Part shown: positions 9,882 through 18,597 of the stretch, in pieces | Layout: the number at the start of each line of letters is the position of its first letter | Numbering within the stretch: the first letter of the stretch is position 1 | Assembly: GCF_029581575.1 (NCBI RefSeq) | Contig: NZ_CP089975.1 | Location: 930,001-994,000, forward strand | From: Moraxella nasibovis | Lineage (GTDB): Bacteria; Pseudomonadota; Gammaproteobacteria; Pseudomonadales; Moraxellaceae | Length of the DNA stretch: 64,000 bases | Direction of reading: 5' to 3' | Program-made: the position numbers and the translations under genes | Notes under the pieces: model-generated | What the model was told of the DNA's origin: nothing | The model's database searches: none | The model's input: only the letters and a program-made list of their open reading frames with translations

Positions 9882-10655
9882 ATGAACATTCACCCAACCG
9901 CCATCGTCGATGACTCTGCCAAAATCGATGACTCTGCCGTCATCGGTCCGTATTGTATCGTCGGTAGAAACAGCAGTATCGGTGCGCACACCATCTTGAA
10001 AAGCCATGTCATTGTCGGTGACAACACCACCATCGGCAGGTATAACGAGATTTATCAATTTGCCAGTATTGGCGAGGTGCCACAGGATCTAAAATACGCA
10101 GGTGAGACCACTTATTTGGAGATCGGTGATTACAACCGCATTCGTGAGTCTTGTACTTTTCACCGTGGCACGGTGCAGGACGAGGGTCTGACCAAGATTG
10201 GCAGCCATAATTTGTTCATGGTCAATACACACATCGCTCATGACTGCGTGGTGGGAGATCACAATGTGCTTGCCAATAATGTCGGTGTAGCGGGACACAG
10301 CCACATTGGCAGTCATGTCATCATCGGTGGTCAGTCTGGTGTGCATCAGTTTTGCCGCATTGATGATTATAGTATGATCGGTGGGGCGAGCCTTATTTTA
10401 AAAGATGTGGCGGCATTTACCATGGTCTCTGGCAATCCCGCCAAGACACACGGCATCAATAAAGAAGGCATGCGCCGCAAAGGTTGGTCGGCACAGACCA
10501 TCAAGTCGCTAGACGATGCTTATCGCTTGATTTTTCGCTCAGGATTGCTTCGTGATGAGGCGCTCAGTGAGCTGGCTAAGCTTGTGGTAGATGAGCCTAA
10601 GGTGCAGCTTTTGATTGATTCGCTCAATAACAGCAGCCGAGGTCTGGTGCGCTGA
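9882..10655 (+). CDS. lpxA: UDP-N-acetylglucosamine 3-O-acyltransferase
   Basis: First step of lipid A synthesis: moves a 3-hydroxyacyl chain from ACP to the 3-OH of UDP-GlcNAc. The 257-residue product opens with hexapeptide repeats (IHPTAIVDDSAKIDDSAVIG) of the left-handed beta-helix. The catalytic His is His120 in THIAHDCVVGDH. The C-terminal helical domain carries GINKEGMRRKGWS. A ribosome binding site (GGGAGG) precedes the ATG. lpxB and rnhB, which follow lpxA in E. coli, are absent here; a terminator and an unrelated transporter follow. Confidence 0.97.
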   Translation: MNIHPTAIVDDSAKIDDSAVIGPYCIVGRNSSIGAHTILKSHVIVGDNTTIGRYNEIYQFASIGEVPQDLKYAGETTYLEIGDYNRIRESCTFHRGTVQDEGLTKIGSHNLFMVNTHIAHDCVVGDHNVLANNVGVAGHSHIGSHVIIGGQSGVHQFCRIDDYSMIGGASLILKDVAAFTMVSGNPAKTHGINKEGMRRKGWSAQTIKSLDDAYRLIFRSGLLRDEALSELAKLVVDEPKVQLLIDSLNNSSRGLVR

Positions 10656-10672
10656 TTTTCCTTTTTCTTTTT

Positions 10673-10712
10673 AAACCCATAACGATGTGTTATGGGTTTA
10701 TTTATTTTTATT
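10673..10712 (+). terminator. Rho-independent terminator after lpxA
   Basis: AAACCCATAAC (10673-10683) and GTTATGGGTTT (10689-10699) form a perfect 11-bp stem with a 5-base loop, followed by a T-rich stretch. It ends the lpxD-fabZ-lpxA unit. Confidence 0.8.
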
Positions 10713-10743
10713 TATTTGACATTCTTTATGCAATAAATCAAAC

Positions 10744-10857
10744 TATAATAGCAACATTGTCGCAAGTTTATTTTAGACTTGCTAGACTTTGTAAAAAATG
10801 GTATCGCCTGACTTTGTTAATGGCGATGATGAATGATAAAACAATTAAGGAGAGTAT
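10744..10857 (+). promoter_or_regulatory. Probable promoter and leader of the NSS transporter
   Basis: A perfect TATAAT lies at 10744-10749. The nearest perfect TTGACA (10716-10721) is 22 bp away, too far for a standard sigma70 promoter, so the -35 element is uncertain. A leader hairpin pairs GCAAGT (10762-10767) with ACTTGC (10777-10782). A strong AAGGAGA ribosome binding site precedes the ATG at 10858. Confidence 0.4.
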
Positions 10858-12366
10858 ATGTCTACACAACGAGAGAGTTGGTCGGCACGCTCTGGATTTA
10901 TTTTGGCCGCCATCGGTTCGGCGGTCGGCTTAGGAAATATTTGGCGTTTTCCTTATGTGTCTTATGAAAATGGCGGCGGTGCGTTCGTCATTCCATATTT
11001 GATCGCACTGGCGACGGCAGGTTTTCCACTGCTATTTTTGGATTATGTTGTCGGTCAAAAGTACCGTGGCGCACCACCGACCGCCTATGGTCGCATGATT
11101 AAGTCTGCCGAAGGTGTGGGCTGGTGGCAGGTGTTGGTTTGCACCGTGATTGGCATTTATTATGCGTCAGTGCTTAGCTGGGCAGGTCAGTACACATTAT
11201 ACTCATTCACCCAAGCATGGGGTGAGGATACCGAAGGCTTTTTCTTTAACCACTATCTACAAATGGGTTCAGGCTTGGACTTTACTTTTGTACCAAGTCT
11301 GTTTGTTGGTCTGATTGTGGTTTGGGCGGTTGTGCTGTTCATCATGTATGGCGGTATCCGTAAGGGTGTCGAGCTTGCCAACAAGATTTTCATTCCGCTA
11401 CTTGTGGTGATGTTTATCATCATGGTCATCCAAGCGGTGCGTCTGCCGGGTGCGGTTGAAGGTCTAAATGCTTTCTTTACACCAAACTGGGCGGCGATGG
11501 CTGATCCAAAAGTGTGGCTGGCGGCTTATGGTCATGTGTTCTTTTCTATGTCCATCGGCTTTGGTATCATGGTTACTTATTCATCATACCTAAAACGCAA
11601 TGCCAACTTGACAGGTTCTGGTCTGGTGGTGGGTTTTGCCAACTCATCATTTGAAATCTTGGCAGGTATTGGTATTTTCTCGGTGCTTGGCTTTATGGCG
11701 GTGGCATCAGGCAAGCCTGTATCTGAGGTGGTGTCTGGTGGTATCGGTCTTGCGTTCGTGGCGTTCCCAAAAATCATCTCAAACATGGGTGATGCTGGTA
11801 CGATCATTGGCGTGCTTTTCTTTGCGTCGCTGTTCGTGGCGGGTCTGACTTCTATGGCAAGTATCATTCAGGTGCCGATTTCGGCGGTTGAGGATAAATT
11901 TGGCTGGTCACACAAAAAGGCGGTTACTGTCGTTGGCGGTATTTCAGCCCTGATTTCTGTGGTGCTATTTTCTACCAAAACAGCGATCACTTTCGTTGAT
12001 GTGATTGATCATTTTGCCAACAACATTGGTGTTGTCTTGGGTGCAATTTTGTCCATCATCTGGGTAACTTGGCTAAACCGTGGTCTGCTAGATACGCTGA
12101 TTCGCCACATCAATGGCATTTCAAGCTTTAAAGTAGGCGCTGGTTGGTCGTTCGTATTGACTGTCATCACACCGCTGTCACTCATCATCGCGCTGCTGCT
12201 GAGCCTAAAATCACTACTGACCGAAGGCTATGGCGGCTACGACTTCATCACGCAAGTTATCTTTGGCTGGGGCGTGGTGGCAGTGTTTGCCATCGGAGCG
12301 ATGCTGCTGACTAAGGTAAAAGGTCATGTTTCACACGGTGAGCAAAAGGGGAATTATTATGAATAG
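10858..12366 (+). CDS. Sodium-dependent NSS-family amino-acid transporter
   Basis: Member of the neurotransmitter:sodium symporter family (COG0733 type), likely taking up an amino acid with sodium. The 502-residue protein has about twelve membrane segments. The N-terminal FILAAIGSAVGLGNIWRFPY block carries the unwound TM1 sodium/substrate site and the signature of the family. The start follows AAGGAGA at a good distance. Its last eight bases overlap the start of a 41-residue MetS-like subunit (12359), which suggests a two-part MetPS-type transporter; in Corynebacterium that transports methionine and alanine. The actual substrate cannot be read from the sequence. Confidence 0.92.
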   Translation: MSTQRESWSARSGFILAAIGSAVGLGNIWRFPYVSYENGGGAFVIPYLIALATAGFPLLFLDYVVGQKYRGAPPTAYGRMIKSAEGVGWWQVLVCTVIGIYYASVLSWAGQYTLYSFTQAWGEDTEGFFFNHYLQMGSGLDFTFVPSLFVGLIVVWAVVLFIMYGGIRKGVELANKIFIPLLVVMFIIMVIQAVRLPGAVEGLNAFFTPNWAAMADPKVWLAAYGHVFFSMSIGFGIMVTYSSYLKRNANLTGSGLVVGFANSSFEILAGIGIFSVLGFMAVASGKPVSEVVSGGIGLAFVAFPKIISNMGDAGTIIGVLFFASLFVAGLTSMASIIQVPISAVEDKFGWSHKKAVTVVGGISALISVVLFSTKTAITFVDVIDHFANNIGVVLGAILSIIWVTWLNRGLLDTLIRHINGISSFKVGAGWSFVLTVITPLSLIIALLLSLKSLLTEGYGGYDFITQVIFGWGVVAVFAIGAMLLTKVKGHVSHGEQKGNYYE

Positions 12367-12484
12367 TACTGCACTCATCATCATGATCGTGGCGCTGATT
12401 GCCATCTGGGGCGGACTCATCTTGTCTGCCATCCATCTGGTCAAACATCCTGACATTGACATGGATAAAGTGCCAAATGAGTAA
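12359..12484 (+). CDS. metS: MetS-like small subunit of NSS transporter (41 aa)
   Basis: A short ORF that overlaps the transporter gene by eight bases and has AAAGGGG just upstream of its ATG. The product, starting MNSTALIIMIVALIAIWGGL, is one hydrophobic membrane segment with a short charged tail (KHPDIDMDKVPNE). This is the pattern of the small MetS subunits encoded next to NSS carriers; the WGG and HPD elements are typical. In Corynebacterium MetP needs MetS for transport, and the same role is inferred here. A terminator follows 12 bases after the stop. Confidence 0.88.
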   Translation: MNSTALIIMIVALIAIWGGLILSAIHLVKHPDIDMDKVPNE

Positions 12485-12496
12485 TCACTCATGAAT

Positions 12497-12531
12497 AAAA
12501 AACACACGCTTTTTTGGGCGTGTGTTTTTTT
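12497..12531. terminator. Bidirectional terminator between metS and yjjB
   Basis: AAAAAACACACGC (12497-12509) pairs with GCGTGTGTTTTTT (12518-12530) around an 8-base loop. It carries A- and T-runs on both sides, so it can serve the metS unit and the convergent yjjPB unit. Confidence 0.9.
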
Positions 12532-12575
12532 GTGGTTGGATTTTGTCAATCAAAGCTCATCAAATCACTCTCATT

Positions 12576-13028
12576 TTAGACAATCGGCTTTCTGCGATAA
12601 AACAAAATACCAGGAATGGACAAGCCAAGCACCAACGCACAAATCACAAAAATCGCTTCAAAAAAGTGCGACATCATGGTAACAAACAGCGTCATATCAA
12701 AGCCAAAATAACCAATTTGCACCATACTCACCATCGCTTTATAGGCAGCGATGCCGGGCATTAGACAGATGACACTGGGTACGATGAGTGCCTTTGGGGG
12801 TAGGCGAAATCTTTGGGCAAACCACACGCCTAAAAAACTGGCAAACATCGAGCCAAAAAAAGTCGCCACTGCCAAATGCACGCCGCCATAGACCATGAGG
12901 CTTTTTGAGCCAAAACCCAGTGCAGTCATGACAAGGCAATACACGATATATCGGCTTGGCAATGTAAACATCAAGCACCAGCCGAGCGTGATGACGCAGG
13001 ATAACAAAACATCAGACAATAGCCACAT
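12576..13028 (-). CDS. yjjB: ThrE-type exporter, C-terminal half (YjjB-like)
   Basis: The 150-residue membrane protein has about five hydrophobic segments and the layout of the ThrE_2/DUF3815 family (YjjB): GGVHLAVATFFGSMF, then LPPKALIVPSVICLMPG. I chose the ATG at 13028 because it overlaps the upstream gene's stop by one base (TGATG) and drops 19 unlikely residues. With its partner (13028-13864) it forms the split version of the fused ThrE exporter. Split pairs are linked to threonine/serine export or, in E. coli YjjPB, succinate export. The substrate here is unknown. Confidence 0.85.
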   Translation of the reverse strand: MWLLSDVLLSCVITLGWCLMFTLPSRYIVYCLVMTALGFGSKSLMVYGGVHLAVATFFGSMFASFLGVWFAQRFRLPPKALIVPSVICLMPGIAAYKAMVSMVQIGYFGFDMTLFVTMMSHFFEAIFVICALVLGLSIPGILFYRRKPIV

Positions 13029-13864
13029 CACAGCCCCCAGTGCGGAATTCGTAATAAAATCAGTGCAATGACAATGCCAACACACGCAGACAAGGTCAGC
13101 ATGGTGGCGAACATCCAGCGACCCACACCCATGTTCATGTAGCCCTTTAAAATGTCGGATAAGGCGTTGATGATGGGAAAGCTTGGCACGAGCAATAGCA
13201 CGCTTGATGCCACGGCGATGTCGGCACTGTCAATCTGAGCCCAGCCAAAAGAATCCAAAAAGTACGCCATCGCCCCAAGCAATGTCGCCACAAAAGCGGT
13301 GATAATAACCACCACAAAAGGATTGAAATGATGGGCGGACAAATACAGCCGTGTCCGCATGGCACAAAATCCAGCAACCAGCGTGATGAGTGCGATGGTA
13401 AGATTGCCGCCATTTAAATAAGCAAAACTGGCACACGACAGCCCAACGAACAGCGACATCAAATTTTTTGGATAAGTGCCACGATCAATGCCATCAAAGC
13501 GACGCTCCACTTCGTCAATGAGGTGTTCGTTTTTTAGGGCGGTTTCGGCGTGCATGACGATTTGTTGGATTTGTACCAGTACGCTGACATTGATGCCTTG
13601 ATGTACGGTGTTTCTGGCGGTGGTGATGCACCGACCGTTGTACAGCGTGGTTAAAGTTACCGCATTAAAGGACAAGGCGCATTCCACACCGCCCACACCC
13701 AGCGATGCACCCAGTCGCTTGGTCAAATCAACCACCACCGCCGATTCGCCACCGTATTGCATGAACAACAGCGCACAGCGGACGCACAGTCTGGTGATGC
13801 GCTGCTGCTCTTCATAAGAAATATAAGGCAGGCGACGGGGTGAGGGCGGAGCAAAGTTGGACAT
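13028..13864 (-). CDS. yjjP: ThrE-type exporter, N-terminal half (YjjP-like)
   Basis: The 278-residue protein matches the ThrE/DUF1212 family (YjjP). A cytoplasmic N-terminal domain of about 120 residues has the conserved LLFMQYGGESAVV and RNTVHQGINVSVLVQIQ segments. About five membrane segments follow (LVPSFPIINALSDILKG near the end). The gene overlaps yjjB by one base, consistent with one complex made from two chains. It is divergent from ilvE, whose product also handles amino acids, but no functional link is shown. Confidence 0.87.
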   Translation of the reverse strand: MSNFAPPSPRRLPYISYEEQQRITRLCVRCALLFMQYGGESAVVVDLTKRLGASLGVGGVECALSFNAVTLTTLYNGRCITTARNTVHQGINVSVLVQIQQIVMHAETALKNEHLIDEVERRFDGIDRGTYPKNLMSLFVGLSCASFAYLNGGNLTIALITLVAGFCAMRTRLYLSAHHFNPFVVVIITAFVATLLGAMAYFLDSFGWAQIDSADIAVASSVLLLVPSFPIINALSDILKGYMNMGVGRWMFATMLTLSACVGIVIALILLRIPHWGL

Positions 13865-13978
13865 GAAAACGGCTGCTTTGTCTTTTTATTGAAATACAAA
13901 TGAATGCTTATGATGCACATATTTTAATGGCAAATGCCAAAAAAATCATCACAAAATGGCGAATTTGTACAAAAAACA

Positions 13979-14007
13979 TTGCAAAACTGAGTCAGGCTAG
14001 CTATAAT
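13979..14007 (+). promoter_or_regulatory. Sigma70-type promoter of ilvE
   Basis: TTGCAA (13979-13984), a 17-bp spacer and TATAAT (14002-14007) lie about 65 bases before the ilvE start. This is a good match to the sigma70 consensus. Confidence 0.7.
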
Positions 14008-14073
14008 CATTCGACCGTTTTTTATTTCTTTTATTTTGCGATGTTGGTTTTTTATAAACCATGAGGAATACCT

Positions 14074-15006
14074 ATGAATATGGCAACCAATCCTGGAAAG
14101 TTATGGCTGGATGGCACGATTGTTGAACAGCCAGACGCAAAAGTTCATGTACTGACGCACAGCCTGCATTATGGCTTGGCGGTATTTGAAGGCGTGCGTG
14201 CGTATCAGACACCAGACGGTCGCACGGCAATTTTCCGCCTGCATGAGCATACAGAGCGTCTGTTAAATTCTGCCAAAATTTTCCAATTAAATGTCCCTTA
14301 TGACCACGACACGCTAGTACAAGCCCAAAAAGATGTGGTGCGTGAAAGCGGCTTGGCGTCTGCCTATATTCGTCCGCTGATTTGGGTGGGTTCTGAAAAA
14401 TTAGGCATCGCCGCCAAAGACAATACCATTCATGCGGCAGTGGCGGCTTGGCATTGGGGTGCGTATCTGGGTGAAGACGGCATCAAAAACGGCATTCGTG
14501 CCAAAACTTCAAGCTACACCCATCACCACCCAAATGTGACGATGTGCAAGGCAAAAGCCGCTGCCAACTATCCTGTTTCTATCCTAGCCAACCAAGAGGC
14601 GACCAAAGCAGGCTATGACGAAGCCATCTTGATGGATCCTTTGGGTTATGTGTGCCAAGGCTCTGGCGAAAACTTATTCTTGGTAAAAAATGGCGAATTG
14701 CACACGCCTGATTTGGCTGGCGGTGCGTTGGACGGCATCACTCGTCGTACCATCATTGAGTTTGCCAACGATTTGGGTATTAAAGTCGTTGAACGCCGTA
14801 TTACTCGTGATGAGTTCTATTTGGCGGATGAGATTTTCATGACAGGTACGGCCGCAGAAGTCACGCCAATTCGTGAGTACGATGACCGTGTGATTGGCAA
14901 TGGCTCTCGTGGTCCGATTACCGAACAATTACAAAGCCTGTATTTTGATGTGGTGCAAGGTCGCAACGAAAAATACAAGCACTGGCTGTCATTCGTTGAT
15001 GAGTGA
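14074..15006 (+). CDS. ilvE: Branched-chain amino acid aminotransferase
   Basis: PLP-dependent fold-type IV transaminase that makes or degrades Leu, Ile and Val with 2-oxoglutarate/glutamate. At 310 residues it matches E. coli IlvE. SLHYGLAVFEGVRAY is the N-terminal signature. The PLP lysine is Lys161 in MCKAKAAANY, and the class IV signature EAILMDPLGYVCQGSGEN follows. AGG upstream of the ATG at 14074 is the likely ribosome binding site; an ATG six bases later is also possible. The gene has its own promoter and terminator. Confidence 0.95.
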   Translation: MNMATNPGKLWLDGTIVEQPDAKVHVLTHSLHYGLAVFEGVRAYQTPDGRTAIFRLHEHTERLLNSAKIFQLNVPYDHDTLVQAQKDVVRESGLASAYIRPLIWVGSEKLGIAAKDNTIHAAVAAWHWGAYLGEDGIKNGIRAKTSSYTHHHPNVTMCKAKAAANYPVSILANQEATKAGYDEAILMDPLGYVCQGSGENLFLVKNGELHTPDLAGGALDGITRRTIIEFANDLGIKVVERRITRDEFYLADEIFMTGTAAEVTPIREYDDRVIGNGSRGPITEQLQSLYFDVVQGRNEKYKHWLSFVDE

Positions 15007-15020
15007 TTTGCTTGGTACTT

Positions 15021-15052
15021 AAAAAAAGACGGCATTTGCCCGTCTTTTTTTG
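15021..15052 (+). terminator. Rho-independent terminator after ilvE
   Basis: AAAAAAAGACGG (15021-15032) pairs with CCGTC plus a seven-base T-run (15040-15051) around a short loop. Confidence 0.85.
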
Positions 15053-15161
15053 TTGAATAAGTATGCGTGTGATGGCAATTGCGTGATTTTCAAAAAGCGT
15101 CATTGTTAAAATTGTGATATGATAGGACGAATTTCTATCGAAAAATAATCAAGGTGCAAAC

Positions 15162-16424
15162 ATGACCCAACTTGACCCAAAACTAGACTTAAACTGGCAA
15201 TCTGATGCCTTAGACCCTGCCTTTGGCTTTTTTGAGCAAACTTTGGCTGTGCGTGGCGGATACCATCGCACCGATGAAGGCGAGCATAATGAGGCGATTT
15301 TTGCCACCAGTAGCTATGTCTATAAATCTGCTGCCGACGCTGCCGATCATTTTAACGGCAACAAAAAAGGCAATGTCTATTCTCGCCACACCAACCCCAC
15401 CGTGCGAGCCTTTGAACGCCGTCTTGCCCTGCTCGAAAATGGCGAACGCTGTGTGGCAACAGCGAGCGGCATGGGGGCGATTTTGACCATGTGTTTGGCG
15501 TACCTTAAAGCTGGCGACCATCTTTTGTGCGCCAAGCAATTATTCGGCTCATCGGTGGCGCTCTTTGATACTTATTTTAAAGCCTTTGGCGTGGAAGTCA
15601 GTTATGTGGACTGCTTTGACAACGACGCTTGGGCAAAGGCAATGCGCCCAAATACAGCGGTGTGCTATCTTGAAAGTCCATCCAATCCTTTGGCTCAAAT
15701 CGCTGACATTTCTGCCATTGCCAAAATCGCCCACGAGGGTGGGGCGCTCTTAATCGTGGATAACTGCTTTGCCACCCCTGCCATTCAAAAACCGCTTGAT
15801 TTGGGAGCGGATGTGGTCATTCATTCAGCGACCAAATACATTGACGGACAAGGGCGAGTGCTGGGCGGAGCGCTCGTCGGCTCAGATACGCTGATGGAAA
15901 AAGCCTTTGGTGTGGTACGCACGGGGGGCATTAGCCTATCACCTTTTAATGCGTGGGTGTTGTTAAAATCGCTAGAAACCTTATCACTTAGAATGAAAGC
16001 CCACTCTGAAAACGCCAATCGTGTCGCAGAATTTTTAAATAACCACCCCAAAGTCACAAAAGTGCATTTTTCAGGTTTGCCAAGTCACGCCAGTCACGAA
16101 GTCGCCAAAGCTCAGCACACCGCCTTAAAAAATGTTGGCGGCGGGGCGATAACGGGTGCGTTTGGGGCGATCATCGGCTTTGAAGTGGCGAATCAAGAAC
16201 AAGCTTGGCACATCATTGACAGCACAAAAATGATCAGCATTACCAATAACTTAGGCGATGCCAAAACCACCATCACCCACCCTGCGACCACCACGCATTT
16301 TCGCATGACCCCTGAGCAAAGGGTAGAGGCAGGCGTGAGTGACGGCTTGATAAGATTATCTGTTGGGCTTGAAGAGGTGGATGACATCATCAAAGATTTG
16401 GCACGAGGGCTTGATGGCTTGTAA
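15162..16424 (+). CDS. metZ: O-succinylhomoserine sulfhydrylase
   Basis: PLP enzyme of the Cys/Met metabolism family that makes homocysteine directly from O-succinylhomoserine and sulfide. At 420 residues the protein has YSRHTNPTVRAFERRLALLE near the N-terminus, and the PLP lysine is Lys225 in HSATKYIDGQGRVLGGA. SATKYIDGQGR is more typical of MetZ than of cystathionine gamma-synthase (MetB), and the C-terminal RLSVGLEEVDDII is the family ending. MetB-like function cannot be fully excluded from sequence. Single-gene unit. Confidence 0.9.
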   Translation: MTQLDPKLDLNWQSDALDPAFGFFEQTLAVRGGYHRTDEGEHNEAIFATSSYVYKSAADAADHFNGNKKGNVYSRHTNPTVRAFERRLALLENGERCVATASGMGAILTMCLAYLKAGDHLLCAKQLFGSSVALFDTYFKAFGVEVSYVDCFDNDAWAKAMRPNTAVCYLESPSNPLAQIADISAIAKIAHEGGALLIVDNCFATPAIQKPLDLGADVVIHSATKYIDGQGRVLGGALVGSDTLMEKAFGVVRTGGISLSPFNAWVLLKSLETLSLRMKAHSENANRVAEFLNNHPKVTKVHFSGLPSHASHEVAKAQHTALKNVGGGAITGAFGAIIGFEVANQEQAWHIIDSTKMISITNNLGDAKTTITHPATTTHFRMTPEQRVEAGVSDGLIRLSVGLEEVDDIIKDLARGLDGL

Positions 16425-16532
16425 ATCAAGCGAAGCTTTTGTTTATGTTCTTTTGGCAAATTTTTTTTGTTAGATTTGCCTATAAACCAACTGGCATGAC
16501 TGCACTAAGGCGTCATAAAAACAAGTGATCAT

Positions 16533-17426
16533 ATGAGCTTATTGGGTAAATTATTTAAATCAAATCACAACGACTCCATCGCATCCATCAAAAAGACACT
16601 GCCGCACAATGCGGATGCGGAGCGTGAGCAGGCAGCGGCGTTGTACGAGCAGGCGAGCGTTTTGCATGAGCAGGGCGAGCATGAAAAGGCGGCGCCACTA
16701 CTGCTTGAAGCGGCATCGCTTGGGCTGGCGGAGGCGCAGCGAAGTCTGGGTGTGATGCACTGTGAAGGCATGGGCGTGCGCCAAGATTATCAAAAGGGGC
16801 ATGAGCTTTTGATGAAAGCCGCCGAGCAGGGCGACTTTAAAGCCTGTCATAATTTGGGCGTCATGTATCATCATGGCTTAGGTGTCGCCACCAATCACCA
16901 GACGGCATTTGAATGGTATCAAAAAGCCGCCGAGCAAAACCATGCAGCAGCTTGCCATAACATCGCTTTGATGTATGAATATGGTGTGGGCGCGCCTGTC
17001 GATGACGAGCAGGCGGTGCGCTGGCATGAGCGTGCAGGCGAGCTGGGCTTTGTGCTGTCTTATTTGAATCTGGGCAATTTGTACTGCTTGGGGCGGGGTG
17101 TGCCGCAAGATTATGCCAAGGCGATGGCGTGCTTTGAAAAGGCGGCGGATAAGGGCGTGGCTGAGGCGATCTATAACTTGGCGGTACATCATCAGCGAGG
17201 TGAGGGCGTACCACAAGACCTGCTACGGGCGCATGATTATTTCAAACAGGCGTCCGAGCTTGACTTTGCGCCTGCAATGCATCAGCTTGCACTTTGTTAT
17301 TTAGATGGTAAGGGTGTGGAAAAAAATGAGTCGGTGGCAATGGACTGGCTGCGTCAATCGGCAGAGCAAGACTATGAGCCAGCTGAGCAGCTGCTGACTA
17401 AGCTTGCGGTAGACTCGGCAGACTAA
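16533..17426 (+). CDS. Sel1-repeat protein
   Basis: The 297-residue protein is built almost wholly of Sel1-like TPR repeats of about 36 residues. Each has the LGxMYxxGxGVxxDxxxAxxWxxKAAEQG pattern; about six copies run from residue 45 to the end. Such alpha-solenoids bind partner proteins. No signal peptide or membrane segment is visible, so the protein looks cytoplasmic. Its partner is unknown. The EamA-type transporter gene starts 24 bp downstream on the same strand, so the two may share a transcript. Residues 1-40 are not repeat-like. Confidence 0.85.
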   Translation: MSLLGKLFKSNHNDSIASIKKTLPHNADAEREQAAALYEQASVLHEQGEHEKAAPLLLEAASLGLAEAQRSLGVMHCEGMGVRQDYQKGHELLMKAAEQGDFKACHNLGVMYHHGLGVATNHQTAFEWYQKAAEQNHAAACHNIALMYEYGVGAPVDDEQAVRWHERAGELGFVLSYLNLGNLYCLGRGVPQDYAKAMACFEKAADKGVAEAIYNLAVHHQRGEGVPQDLLRAHDYFKQASELDFAPAMHQLALCYLDGKGVEKNESVAMDWLRQSAEQDYEPAEQLLTKLAVDSAD

Positions 17427-17450
17427 GTCTTAAAACGGACAACAAAACTC

Positions 17451-18329
17451 ATGGTAAAAAAGGACTGGCTGATCGCATTGTCGGTGGTGCTGATCTGGGG
17501 CATCAACTTTATTTTTATGAAGATTGCCCTACATGATGTCTCGCCGATGGTGCTTGGAATGCTGCGTTTTGCCTTTTTGCTCATGCCTGCCTTGTTGTTT
17601 TTGGCGCGTCCAAAGGTGGCGTTGCGATGGCTTATTTTGTATGGCTTGACCATCAGCTTTGGGCAGTTTGCCTTCATGTTTTTGGCATTGTCCATGGGTG
17701 TGCCGACAGGGCTTGCCGCATTGGTGCATCAAAGTCAGGTGTTTTTTACGGTGCTGTTGTCGGCGTTGATTTTCAAAGAAGGGGTGCGCTCTCATCATCT
17801 TTTAGCCATGCTGATGGCGGCGGCAGGTCTTAGTTTGATTGGCATGGGTCAGTATCAGGGCGATTTGGCACTTGTTGGGCTGTTTGTGGTGATGGCGGGG
17901 TCATTTTCGTGGGCGCTGGGCAACATCGTCGTCAAAAAGCTTGGTAATGTCAATCCTGTGTCGCTCGTCATCTGGGGTAATGTCTCGACATTTTGGGCAT
18001 TTGCCATCGGTTCGCTGCTGCTTTATGGCATCGATGGCGTGGTGGCGCAGGTTGTCTCTTTGCGTTTTGGTGGCTGGCTGAGCGTGCTGTATCTGGCGTA
18101 TGTGGCGAGCTTGCTGGGCTATGGTGGCTGGGGCTATTTGCTGTCTAGACATCCTGCCAGCCAGGTAACACCACTGGCGCTGCTTGTGCCTGTGGTGGCG
18201 CTTGTCGCTGGAATGGTGGTCTTTGGTGAGCGTCTGACGCTTTTGCACTGGCTTGGTATTGTGGTGGTGATGGCGGCTTTATTGGTGCATGTATTTGGGG
18301 CGAAGGCTTTGTCTGGGTCTCGTCTTTGA
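17451..18329 (+). CDS. EamA-family (DMT) transporter
   Basis: The 292-residue membrane protein has ten predicted segments arranged as two EamA halves. The first opens VVLIWGINFIFMKIAL, and the second contains SFSWALGNIVVKKLGNVNP. The C-terminal half ends LVAGMVVFGERLTLLHWLG, a typical EamA block. Members export amino acids or metabolites such as cysteine and O-acetylserine (EamA) or transport purines. The substrate here is not readable. A position effect with metZ (sulfur metabolism, 1 kb upstream) is possible but unproven. Confidence 0.88.
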   Translation: MVKKDWLIALSVVLIWGINFIFMKIALHDVSPMVLGMLRFAFLLMPALLFLARPKVALRWLILYGLTISFGQFAFMFLALSMGVPTGLAALVHQSQVFFTVLLSALIFKEGVRSHHLLAMLMAAAGLSLIGMGQYQGDLALVGLFVVMAGSFSWALGNIVVKKLGNVNPVSLVIWGNVSTFWAFAIGSLLLYGIDGVVAQVVSLRFGGWLSVLYLAYVASLLGYGGWGYLLSRHPASQVTPLALLVPVVALVAGMVVFGERLTLLHWLGIVVVMAALLVHVFGAKALSGSRL

Positions 18330-18488
18330 ACATCTGCCAGTGCAAGTGCGGATTTGGCATGATAAAGCGGGTCTTAATGATTGCCAAGCCTAATGCAACT
18401 TTGCATTGATATTAAAATTTTGTGGCAATCATCGCTAAAAAAAATCATGCGAAATTAAAAAAACTGTGTTAAAATTAGCCGCATATTT

Positions 18489-18535
18489 ACACCATATCAT
18501 GTATTATCCATAAAATATTACACTACATATTGTCA
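18489..18535 (+). promoter_or_regulatory. Tandem NrdR-like boxes upstream of nrdB
   Basis: Two 16-bp sites, ACACCATATCATGTAT (18489-18504) and ACACTACATATTGTCA (18520-18535), match about 12 and 13 of 16 positions of the NrdR box (roughly acaCwATATwTwGTgt, quoted from memory). They start 31 bp apart, about three helical turns, which is the known pair spacing for NrdR. They end 62 bp before nrdB. An A/T-rich stretch between them could hold the promoter. Confidence 0.75.
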
Positions 18536-18597
18536 AGTCATTTCGATTTTCTAACAATCACATCAATTTTTAGTCAGTTAAGGGTGTTAAAAAGCTC

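Noticed and set aside
10716-10749. TTGACA and TATAAT as one perfect promoter for the NSS gene
   Set aside because: The spacer would be 22 bp, too long for sigma70.
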